From Defluviitaleaceae bacterium (lineage in GTDB: Bacteria > Bacillota > Clostridia > Lachnospirales > WRAX01), in assembly GCA_009784575.1 (NCBI GenBank), contig WRBK01000013.1, positions 1 to 48,561 of the forward strand: a stretch of 48,561 nucleotides of DNA. The letters are read 5' to 3'. A program made the translations under genes and the position numbers. The stretch's first letter is position 1. Every line of letters begins with the position of its first letter. Shown piece by piece: positions 14,459-22,551 of the stretch. A model generated the notes under the pieces. It had not been told where the DNA came from. It did not search any database and saw nothing but the letters and a program-made list of their open reading frames with translations.

Positions 14459-17400
14459 TTGTTAAAAAACAAAAGAAAACTTATGGCTTCGTTGCTGGCC
14501 AGTATTATGGCTGTGTCAGTCCTTTCGCAACCAGTGTCTGCTGCTGAGTTTATTATTGATGAGCAGTTGCAACAGTCAGGTCAAGTTATTACCTTAGAAG
14601 ACTTTGAAGGAACCCAACAAGTAGATGTGCCTATTGCTGTCAGAGGCGAGCGTGTGGTTGATGAGCTTAGCGAAGAGCATATTAGCTTTTTGCAAAGCAC
14701 TTTGCAAGCCGAACCTGAGAGCAGAATGTCGGGATTTGTTGAGCAATATACTTTGTCCAACGACCCTACAGAAATGGTTGACATCGTTGTTCAGTTCAGG
14801 ACACCCCCTGCAGTTGCTCTGCGCTTAATGCAAGGTAATTCTGCAATGGGAAGTAGTGCCGATTCAGCTTTTGCAAATGAAGCATTACAAGCTCACGAAC
14901 GTTTTACACAACAGCTTAATACTATCCCAGTACCTTTTGGAATTTCTGCACAACCACGTGTTACTGGCAGTCACTACACCTTGCTTAATGCGATGTTTAT
15001 GACTGCTCCAGTTGGAATGGTAGAACAAATTTCTAATCTACCCGAAGTTTTCATGGTTACTCCTAATTTCGAGTGGTTTACCGCAGCCGAATTAGCAGAA
15101 AGACAAACTGCTGTTCGCGGCGGAATAGAATCTCAACCGATTCAGCAAGACGAGCAAGTTGATACTTACATACCTTTAGGAACAGTGTATGTACCGCATC
15201 CCGAGTTTAATAGGGCTGCGCTTAATCTTTTTGAAATGGACTATATCCACGAAAATATAGCCACAGGCTATGGTATTCGCATTGGCATTATAGATACAGG
15301 TGTTGACTATCGTCACCCGTTCTTTGAACGCCATCTTGTACCTGCCGACTGGGGTCATGTTCAGGATGAACATGGCAACTTCTTCACGCTACCTGGCGCA
15401 AACTACATGGGCGGCGGCGTGGCACAGGGCTTTCCTAACCGTCCTCACGGACCTAACACAAGCCCAATGGAAAATCTACAAAGCAATTCTAATCATGGTA
15501 CGCACGTAGCTGGAACTGCTTTGGCTATGGCTCCTGATGCACAGCTTTACGCTTGGAGAGTTTTGACTGCTCAAGCAGGCGCAAACCCAGCGGCAGCCCC
15601 TAATGCTGTTACCCTTGCAATTGAAGATGCATACGACAGAGGCTTGGATGTAATTAACCTTTCCTTGGGTCATGGTATCAACACTCCATGGGATCCGACT
15701 GCTTATGCCCTTAACCTTGTTACCCTTGCAGGCATGGTTGTAGTTGGTGCAGCTGGTAACGATGGTGCTGGTGCTACAACTGTAACATTTGAAAGAGGCG
15801 GCTGGTTCTCTATCGGCGGCGGTGTTCCGACCACATCACTTGCTATCGTGGTAGGCTCTAGCATTGCTGGCGGCAGAGACATGCTTGCTTCTGCTGGTGC
15901 TAGTGTTAATAGTGTACCGACAGAAATCAATCTTATTGGTGCATCCAACAATAACGTCATAGCTGAAGATACTGAGTATGACTATGTGTGGTTTGGTCGT
16001 ATGGAGCTTCCTTCTGGCGGCAGAAATAATCCTGCTTATGCTTCCTTCCTTGCAAGTGTGCAAAATCAGCTTCTTGAAGGCGGAGATTTGGCTGGAAAAG
16101 TTGCAGTAATCAACCGCGGCGGCGGCGAATTTGTTACTATGATGGACATGGCATATGACCTTGGTGCTATTGCCTTTGTTCTTGTAAATAACCTTGATGC
16201 ACATGCGACAGGCATCACCCTTAACAATCCTGGGCAACAAATTCCTGCGTTTTCTGTACGCATGAACGAAGGTCATGAGCGTTTTGGTGACCCTGTAGCA
16301 GTTAGACCTGTACCTGAAGTAGTAATTTCGCGGGGCGTTCTTAATTTTGGCAGAAACGTCATAATTACCACCCCAGAGATACTCACTGCTTCTTCAGGCG
16401 TAGGACCTTTAGGACCTGTTTTGGGCTTGGATTTTAACTTGCAAGCTCCTGGTGGCGGTGTTACAGTGCATCCTGACCCAAGCCTTTGGACTACTATGCA
16501 TATTAAGCCTGATATTCTTGCACCAGGCGTAAACATTGTTTCTACCAATACTACCACTCATACAACAACTATTGATGGCAGACCATACACAACAATGGGC
16601 GGCACATCAATGGCATCTCCTGCTATTGCAGGCATAGTTGCTTTGATGATAGAGGAATTCCCTAATGCTTCGCCTGTAGAAATTAAGGCAAGGCTGATGA
16701 ACACAGCTCGCGACCTTAATGATTATTCTGGTCGATATAGTGTAATGCAGCAAGGTGCAGGTTTTGTTGTTCCTCTTGATGCACTTCGCGGTGATGCTTT
16801 TGCTACTGCCGAACATCCTGTTCCTCTTGGCGGCCCTTCATGGGATGCAAATGCGCCAGGCCGTCCAATCGGCACACCTGGTGTATGGTCTTACGAAACG
16901 ATGGGTTCCTTGAGCTTTGGTAACATTAGCGTAAGAGAAAACACTCCAACTGCAACAGACATTATACCTGTGACTGTGCATGGTTCGGGCAATTGGACTG
17001 CCAGCTATGATGTTTTTTTGCCTACACAAGAGCTTGCTCGTCCTGCTGGCCGACCAGGTTGGGGACCACCTTTAACGCATACCGAAACAGGCTTTACTGT
17101 TGTAATTGACAGAACAACCCCAACTACATTTGATGTAAGCATACTCCACGATGGCACTCTAGCAGACCGTGGTCTTGCTCAGGGCTACATAACATTAACA
17201 AATGGTATCGAAACGCTTAGAATGCCTTTTGCGGCATACTTTGACATTGAGCTTCCAACACAACCGCTTGCGCCGCTTGTGGGCAGTGTTATCGCACGAC
17301 CAATCCTTTCAGCTTTTGTCAACACTCCTTACAACTATGGTGCTGAAGATATAAGAGCTCATGGTATTTATGTTGGCCCAGACTTCTGGATACCTGGCGA

Positions 17401-18577
17401 CACTGGCGTTGTCACACAGTCGAATTACTCTTCATTCACATTCGGCTTTGCAGACCCAGCTGGTGGTGGGCCTAGGTCTGTAAGACTCTATTATGGCCCA
17501 GAAGGCACAGCACTTGAAGATAAAATTCACCTCTTCACTTCTGCTCCAATCGCGCCAGGCACATTGAACCACTTCAGAAACCCAATAAGTACCATTATGG
17601 GCGGAGACTTGTGGACAGTCGGCGTTACTGATGCGAGAGTTGTTGAAAATGGAACTATCCTTGCACCTGGTGTTTGGGCTGTTACTGCTGTTGTAGAGCA
17701 TGAAGCAGGCGCAGGTTATACCTTGGAGCAAACTTTCCACTTTATGGTGACTGATGAGAGGCCAACCATAGAGCTTGAAGGCGGAAGAACAGAGTTTATT
17801 GGCGCAGGCACAGGTTCAACTATACCTGTAACTGGACGCGTTGTTTCTCCTGCTGTAGCTGAAGCAATCACGCGTGAATGGAATATTGCTACAGGCTGGG
17901 CAGCTAATAACTTCGTAATGACACCAGCAAGTCAGCAAAATAATGTTGTTCTTATGAATGATTCGCTTTTTGCCGCCGATGCAAACGGCGAATTTACAAT
18001 CAACTTTAACACGCCTACCACAACGGCTTCTGGTAGCTTAATTGGTCTTGATGCCCGCTCGCTGTTCATACAGTTTTCGCCTGCAACTGGCGTTGTATGG
18101 GCTCAAACCAATCGAAGCTTACCTGTAGCAATCACGCTAGTTAATGCTGGGCAAGCGTTAGCTGACCTCCAATATCTAGTTGATTACGTAAATGCTCTTG
18201 ACGAGACAGACTTCACACCTAGAAGCTGGGCAAATTTGGCTGCACCTCTTGAAAGAGCTGAAAATATTCTCGTTGCCAACGTTTCAATGCTTACAGTAGA
18301 AGCAATAACCGATGCTTATCTTGCATTGCGCTCAGCTGTGGATACTCTGGTAGAGAGCATGGACACGATTGACTTGAATGACCTTGGAGCGGCTATTGCA
18401 CATGCACAAGGTTTGACCCAATCGCATTTCAATCGCGGTAGTTGGAATATGTTGCAACAAGCACTTACTTTTGCTATAACGGTATACAATGATGTAAACG
18501 CTACACCAGAAGAAACCGTAGATGCAGCACAAATGCTATGGAGTGCAATAAACAACCTTGTTTCAGTTCTCAACTAA
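14459..18577 (+). CDS. Secreted subtilisin-like serine protease (S8) with PA and FIVAR domains
   Basis: A 1372-residue exported protease. The TTG start has AGGAGG eight bases upstream. After a signal peptide ending VSAAEF and a propeptide, the S8 domain shows Asp in GIIDTGVDYRHP (about residue 277), His in NSNHGTHVAGTA (about 344) and Ser in GGTSMASPAIAGI (about 714). A protease-associated insert (LAGKVAVINRGGGEFVTM) lies between His and Ser, as in lactocepin-type enzymes. Beta-sandwich modules follow. The last 135 residues hold two helical FIVAR-like repeats that may bind cell-wall sugars. There is no LPXTG or SLH anchor. It may process surface proteins of the adjoining cluster or nutrient peptides. 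Confidence 0.93.
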   Translation: MLKNKRKLMASLLASIMAVSVLSQPVSAAEFIIDEQLQQSGQVITLEDFEGTQQVDVPIAVRGERVVDELSEEHISFLQSTLQAEPESRMSGFVEQYTLSNDPTEMVDIVVQFRTPPAVALRLMQGNSAMGSSADSAFANEALQAHERFTQQLNTIPVPFGISAQPRVTGSHYTLLNAMFMTAPVGMVEQISNLPEVFMVTPNFEWFTAAELAERQTAVRGGIESQPIQQDEQVDTYIPLGTVYVPHPEFNRAALNLFEMDYIHENIATGYGIRIGIIDTGVDYRHPFFERHLVPADWGHVQDEHGNFFTLPGANYMGGGVAQGFPNRPHGPNTSPMENLQSNSNHGTHVAGTALAMAPDAQLYAWRVLTAQAGANPAAAPNAVTLAIEDAYDRGLDVINLSLGHGINTPWDPTAYALNLVTLAGMVVVGAAGNDGAGATTVTFERGGWFSIGGGVPTTSLAIVVGSSIAGGRDMLASAGASVNSVPTEINLIGASNNNVIAEDTEYDYVWFGRMELPSGGRNNPAYASFLASVQNQLLEGGDLAGKVAVINRGGGEFVTMMDMAYDLGAIAFVLVNNLDAHATGITLNNPGQQIPAFSVRMNEGHERFGDPVAVRPVPEVVISRGVLNFGRNVIITTPEILTASSGVGPLGPVLGLDFNLQAPGGGVTVHPDPSLWTTMHIKPDILAPGVNIVSTNTTTHTTTIDGRPYTTMGGTSMASPAIAGIVALMIEEFPNASPVEIKARLMNTARDLNDYSGRYSVMQQGAGFVVPLDALRGDAFATAEHPVPLGGPSWDANAPGRPIGTPGVWSYETMGSLSFGNISVRENTPTATDIIPVTVHGSGNWTASYDVFLPTQELARPAGRPGWGPPLTHTETGFTVVIDRTTPTTFDVSILHDGTLADRGLAQGYITLTNGIETLRMPFAAYFDIELPTQPLAPLVGSVIARPILSAFVNTPYNYGAEDIRAHGIYVGPDFWIPGDTGVVTQSNYSSFTFGFADPAGGGPRSVRLYYGPEGTALEDKIHLFTSAPIAPGTLNHFRNPISTIMGGDLWTVGVTDARVVENGTILAPGVWAVTAVVEHEAGAGYTLEQTFHFMVTDERPTIELEGGRTEFIGAGTGSTIPVTGRVVSPAVAEAITREWNIATGWAANNFVMTPASQQNNVVLMNDSLFAADANGEFTINFNTPTTTASGSLIGLDARSLFIQFSPATGVVWAQTNRSLPVAITLVNAGQALADLQYLVDYVNALDETDFTPRSWANLAAPLERAENILVANVSMLTVEAITDAYLALRSAVDTLVESMDTIDLNDLGAAIAHAQGLTQSHFNRGSWNMLQQALTFAITVYNDVNATPEETVDAAQMLWSAINNLVSVLN

Positions 18578-18617
18578 GCATAGCACGTATCGTGCATCGC
18601 AATAATTAAGACAGGGG

Positions 18618-18646
18618 GCAAGAGGTTGTTAATTTCAACCTCTTGC
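18618..18646 (+). terminator. Hairpin between protease and secreted-protein genes
   Basis: A perfect 11-bp stem GCAAGAGGTTG/CAACCTCTTGC with a 7-base loop, not followed by a U-run. It could be a weak terminator or an mRNA-stabilising stem that sets the relative dose of the downstream gene. Confidence 0.5.
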
Positions 18647-18692
18647 TGAACCCTTGTTCGGCTACATGCCCTATGACGAGAGGAGATTTTAG

Positions 18693-19445
18693 ATGAAAAA
18701 ACACAAAAATAAAACATATCTTACTATTTCGGTTATAGTCTTTATGCTTGTATTTGGTGTGGGTGCTGTATTTGCCAGCATACCAGGTGCTTTGCAAGTT
18801 GGCGGTGGTATAGGTGTTGGTGACCCTAATCTGCGTGTAGAATGGTCGGGTATTCAAGGCAGAACTGCAGGGACTTTACCTGGAGCTTTGGGTCCTGTGG
18901 CTGGCTATGCCCCTGCAACCCTGCCAGCTCACCTTACGACTGACTTCGCACGTATAGTTGATTTTATGCCTGTTTTGGGTACAGCACCTACAGGTAGCCA
19001 AAGTGAGAATAACAGACTTGAATGGGCTATCGGCTTTATTGGAGCAGGCTCGGCCAGCATTACAGCCAGAGCTGAAAATGTAGGCGTTTTAGATGCAGAA
19101 GTTTTAGCTCCTACTTTTTTCAGCTGGGATGATACTGACCCAGCTGTTCATTCAATGTTTACTGTAACCCAAGAAATAGTTGCTATTGACGGCAGTGCTG
19201 TTACTGGTGTGAACTTCCCTGTTATAATTGAGCCAGGTGAAACGGTTGACATTAGAATAACAGTGGCTTGGGATGGAGTGATGGGACCGTTTTACGACCC
19301 ATTAATGCCTTTTGGTTCATCTACCAATAATAACTGGGTTCTTGACGGCTGGCTTACCGACCTCATCATAGGTAATACTGGTAATGCTGCAAATTATGAC
19401 TGGGCAAACAACTTCTTCTTCAATCTTGTTTATCAAACACCGTAA
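18693..19445 (+). CDS. SipW-associated secreted beta-sandwich protein, TasA/CalY-like candidate
   Basis: A 250-residue exported protein with a basic N-terminus (MKKHKNKTYLT), a hydrophobic segment and a cleavage region VGAVFASIPGALQVG. The mature part appears all-beta and contains RLEWAIGFIGAGSASITARA, a pattern like the donor-strand fibre proteins secreted through SipW. The gene directly upstream of a SipW/ER-type signal peptidase is its most likely substrate, and a fibre, matrix or S-layer-associated role is inferred. A GAGAGGAG site precedes the ATG. Family membership is by resemblance only. Confidence 0.65.
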   Translation: MKKHKNKTYLTISVIVFMLVFGVGAVFASIPGALQVGGGIGVGDPNLRVEWSGIQGRTAGTLPGALGPVAGYAPATLPAHLTTDFARIVDFMPVLGTAPTGSQSENNRLEWAIGFIGAGSASITARAENVGVLDAEVLAPTFFSWDDTDPAVHSMFTVTQEIVAIDGSAVTGVNFPVIIEPGETVDIRITVAWDGVMGPFYDPLMPFGSSTNNNWVLDGWLTDLIIGNTGNAANYDWANNFFFNLVYQTP

Positions 19446-19483
19446 AATATAGGTTGCCGATATGTTCCAAGATAGATAGCTAG

Positions 19484-19533
19484 ATGCATAGCACTGGATG
19501 ACACGGGAGCATTTGTCATTCAGTGCTATGCAT
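19484..19533 (+). promoter_or_regulatory. Long hairpin between secreted-protein and signal-peptidase genes
   Basis: A 13-bp perfect stem ATGCATAGCACTG/CAGTGCTATGCAT is extended inwards by GATGACA/TGTCATT with one mismatch. It lacks a U-run. It would separate high expression of the secreted protein from lower expression of the peptidase through partial termination or processing. Confidence 0.55.
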
Positions 19534-19567
19534 AAATAGCAAAAAAAAAGGGGGTATTAGGGTACAT

Positions 19568-20749
19568 ATGAATTACCGCAACATGAGACTTTCTTTGATT
19601 GTGTGCTTGGTTTTGATATCCTTGTTTATTGTATTTTTGCTTATACCTGTTGCATGGATTTCTATTTTCAACATGGCTGTACGGTCGCTTGTATTTGCTG
19701 TACTCTCAGTGATTATTTTTGTACAAATAGGTATAGATGCTCGGCCATTACGCGCAGCCTATGTTACTAATCTCATTGCTGTGGCTTCTGCTGGGCTTTT
19801 AGGGATGGTGTTTCTTTCTGCTTCTTTTCTTTACGGCGTGGCAGTAAATCCTATGGCACCTAATTTGGGTGTGATATTTAACAACTTGTGGCAGCAGGGT
19901 TTTGTTGCAATATTAAGTGTATATTTACAATGTAAACTTATCAGAAATGCCATTGAGTACAGACAATTGGGTTTGATTATTGTTTTGACCATCGTTTTTG
20001 CATTAACAAATATGGGTGGTCTTAGAGCGGCGATAGATGGAGCGGCTTTTACAGCGGACTTGTTCTTTATAACCATATTCAGACCACTTACCATTAGTAT
20101 AGCTTTAAGTTATTTTGCTTTTCGTGGCGGACTTTTATCTGCTACTTTATTTGGCATCCCTTACGCCATGTTGCCATTTGCTGTACCTGTAACACCGAAT
20201 ATTGGTAACTTAGCTTTTTCTCTATTGGTGGCTGGAGCAGCTTTTGTTTCGCTTATCGTCTGTAATTTTGCAACTAGCGAGAAAAGCCGCATATTAAGAG
20301 TGCGGACTAACCGTATGGCAAAATATTCTAAAAAATCTGCACTTAATTATGCCTTTTTCATTGGTTTTATAATTGCTTTGGTTACGTTCTTTGGAGGCGT
20401 GTTCCCAGTTTATCCCGTAGTTGTTTTAACTGGCTCTATGGAGCCAACCATTTCGCGCGGGAGCATTGCTATCATTGAGAGGGTGCCGCCACAACAGACT
20501 TTTGACGAGATTGAGATAGGCGACATTATACATTTTGGCAGAAATAATACGCCATTTGTGCATAGGGTTACAGAATATTGGTATGACCTTCAAGGGGTTC
20601 GGCATTATGTAACCCAAGGTGATGCAACCTCAGGACCAGATGCTTTCCCTGTTCCTCCTGATGAGGTTATAGGGGTGGTTTGGATTTCTATACCCTTTTT
20701 TGGGTTTCCATATATATTTTTTCAAGATGTTTTGAATGTTTTTAACTAG
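19568..20749 (+). CDS. SipW/ER-type signal peptidase I with polytopic N-terminus
   Basis: A 393-residue membrane protease. The C-terminal third carries the signal peptidase motifs: Ser in TGSMEPTISRGSIAII, the general base as His in TPFVHRVTEY (instead of Lys, the SipW/archaeal/eukaryotic type) and a Gly-Asp segment in YVTQGDATSGPD. The N-terminal 250 residues form about seven membrane helices, whereas typical SipW has about 190 residues in total. This extension is the unusual part. The start MNYRNMRLS is preferred with AGGG seven bases upstream. It probably processes the secreted proteins encoded on both sides. Confidence 0.88.
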   Translation: MNYRNMRLSLIVCLVLISLFIVFLLIPVAWISIFNMAVRSLVFAVLSVIIFVQIGIDARPLRAAYVTNLIAVASAGLLGMVFLSASFLYGVAVNPMAPNLGVIFNNLWQQGFVAILSVYLQCKLIRNAIEYRQLGLIIVLTIVFALTNMGGLRAAIDGAAFTADLFFITIFRPLTISIALSYFAFRGGLLSATLFGIPYAMLPFAVPVTPNIGNLAFSLLVAGAAFVSLIVCNFATSEKSRILRVRTNRMAKYSKKSALNYAFFIGFIIALVTFFGGVFPVYPVVVLTGSMEPTISRGSIAIIERVPPQQTFDEIEIGDIIHFGRNNTPFVHRVTEYWYDLQGVRHYVTQGDATSGPDAFPVPPDEVIGVVWISIPFFGFPYIFFQDVLNVFN

Positions 20750-20761
20750 TGAGGTGTAGCT

Positions 20762-21928
20762 ATGGGTTTTAATAAATTAAGGGTACGCTTGACAATTCCA
20801 AAAATTATGATAGCCGTATCGGCTATACTTCTTTTTGCAATGGCTATTATTGCGTTTGTTTTTTTGGTTACACAAAGGCATGAAGAAGAATCCTTTAGGG
20901 CTAGCGGAAGTGCAGGCGCAAACTTTAGAGTATTTTATATTGAGGGCAACGAGCTGTTTGCTGAAAATCCCATAGACCCTAGCCTTGGTTTCTTGATGTC
21001 CCTTACTGATTTTGTTGAAATTGACAGCCACCTCAATGTATTGCTGGATGAAGAATCTGACATACATTACAGCTATGAGGCGGTTCAACACCTTACAATA
21101 CGCTATATGGGTAACATAAGCGGACAGCTGCCTCCTGTTGTTTATAGGCTTGAAACCCCTCTTTCAGCACGTCAAGGTAGTATCAGAACAAACAGTTTCA
21201 GCTTGTCCACGGATATTGCTACAATTTATCCGAAAAAATATTTTGACTTATATCTAGGCTTTGTTGAGTCTCATAGAGGGCTTATGGTTAGCGAAAATAC
21301 TATTGCAACAGGGTTTCGTGGTTTTACTGCTGAGATTTCAATAAGCTTTTCGTACAATATCTCTGTACCTGCCAAAGGTATTAATGAAAGAATTGAGGCT
21401 GGCTACCGAATTCCTATCTCCAGCGAAGTTTATAGCATGCTTGCTTTAGACGAAGCAACATCATCTTTTAGTCGCTCAATCCCTATCGGCGAACCGCCGC
21501 CACGGCTTACCGTTCTTTCGGTTGCTATTTATGTGTTTTTTGTTGCTTTAGCCGTGCTTGGTCTGCAACGCGGGATTCACGATATGCATGGAGACTCAAA
21601 TCCGCACCGACACAAAGCATTAATTCTGCTTAAAAAATATGAAAACGAAATTGTTGTTTCTGACACCATTCTTGATTTTCCTAGCTACAAAATTCTGAAT
21701 GTGGCTACATTCCATGACCTTTTGAAATTATCTGTAAACCTAAATAAGCATATTATGTGCTATCATAATGATGAAATGGCTACATTTGCAGTGCTTGTTG
21801 ATGAAAATGCATACTTCTATGGCATAGATTATGATGCAAAGAACGACGAAACTATACTGAAGGATACTGTGCCAGATAAACTTTCGCCAATATCAAAGCT
21901 GAAAGTTTTTGTTAGCAACAAGGGGTGA
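20762..21928 (+). CDS. DUF5305-like membrane protein
   Basis: A 388-residue protein with an N-terminal membrane helix (about residues 15-37), an extracellular domain of about 210 residues (FRVFYIEGNELFAENP, and repeated beta-strand patterns such as AEISISFSYNISVPAKGI), a second helix (about 250-270) and a cytoplasmic tail. This matches DUF5305, found in archaea and Firmicutes beside signal peptidases. It starts 12 bases after the peptidase stop and is probably a working partner in secretion or assembly. Biochemical role unknown. Confidence 0.7.
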   Translation: MGFNKLRVRLTIPKIMIAVSAILLFAMAIIAFVFLVTQRHEEESFRASGSAGANFRVFYIEGNELFAENPIDPSLGFLMSLTDFVEIDSHLNVLLDEESDIHYSYEAVQHLTIRYMGNISGQLPPVVYRLETPLSARQGSIRTNSFSLSTDIATIYPKKYFDLYLGFVESHRGLMVSENTIATGFRGFTAEISISFSYNISVPAKGINERIEAGYRIPISSEVYSMLALDEATSSFSRSIPIGEPPPRLTVLSVAIYVFFVALAVLGLQRGIHDMHGDSNPHRHKALILLKKYENEIVVSDTILDFPSYKILNVATFHDLLKLSVNLNKHIMCYHNDEMATFAVLVDENAYFYGIDYDAKNDETILKDTVPDKLSPISKLKVFVSNKG

Positions 21929-21932
21929 ACTT

Positions 21933-22319
21933 ATGAGAAATGCAAAAAATAAAAGACGATTTATTGCCTTTGTTATCGTGTTTGTATCCATGTTCGTTGT
22001 AGGTACAGCATATGCGCTATCCCCAGGGCAATTGCCTGTAGGTGTTACAATTGCATTGCAGTTTCCATATGAGCCTGATTTTGTTGAATTGCCTACTGCC
22101 CTACCTCCGTTTGGAAGTGATGTGGTCAACAATCTCATAGACAATGATGAAGACGATGAAGAAGATGAAGAAGAGGCTTACGAGGAAGATGAAGCCTACG
22201 AGGAAGATGAAAAAGATGAAGAAGAAGTTTATGAAGATGAAGAGGAGGATAATCACAATGAAGACGAAGCGTATCAAAATGAAGACAATGAAGATTTATA
22301 TATGGATGTAGAGATATAA
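21933..22319 (+). CDS. Small secreted protein with acidic Asp/Glu-rich tail
   Basis: A 128-residue protein whose first 45 residues parallel the 18693 protein: a basic KNK-containing N-terminus, a VIVF hydrophobic core, VGTAYALSPGQLPVG at the cleavage region. The globular domain is missing. Instead the rest is a run of Asp/Glu repeats (EAYEEDEAYEEDE) ending LYMDVEI. It starts four bases after the DUF5305 stop, so it is cotranscribed. The tail could bind calcium or cations or alter surface charge. It looks like a truncated paralogue that gained a low-complexity tail. Confidence 0.75.
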   Translation: MRNAKNKRRFIAFVIVFVSMFVVGTAYALSPGQLPVGVTIALQFPYEPDFVELPTALPPFGSDVVNNLIDNDEDDEEDEEEAYEEDEAYEEDEKDEEEVYEDEEEDNHNEDEAYQNEDNEDLYMDVEI

Positions 22320-22374
22320 TAGACATGTGATGGAATGATGCTGTTCTTTATGCACCTCACACCAAAAATTTATA

Positions 22375-22404
22375 TTGACAGTATCTGTAAAATTATGGTA
22401 AAAT
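22375..22404 (+). promoter_or_regulatory. Promoter of the SLH pectate-lyase-like gene
   Basis: TTGACA (22375-22380) and TAAAAT (22399-22404) have an 18-base spacer. The 150-base leader after it contains a small GGCA/TGCC hairpin near 22432-22446 and nothing else recognised. Confidence 0.55.
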
Positions 22405-22551
22405 TATTAAACTATAGACGTTAAATTACTGGCATAGGATGTGCCAACAGAAATAGGAAATAATTTCTATGATAAAAAAAAGGGGGGATATGGCTGATAA
22501 AACAGTGTACCTTGCTATGGTGTTTTGAAAAATACTGAATAAAGGAGTGAA

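Noticed and set aside
22135-22326. Leu/His-rich minus-strand frame opposite the acidic repeats
   Set aside because: Its composition is simply the complement of GAA/GAT repeats and it lacks a ribosome-binding site.
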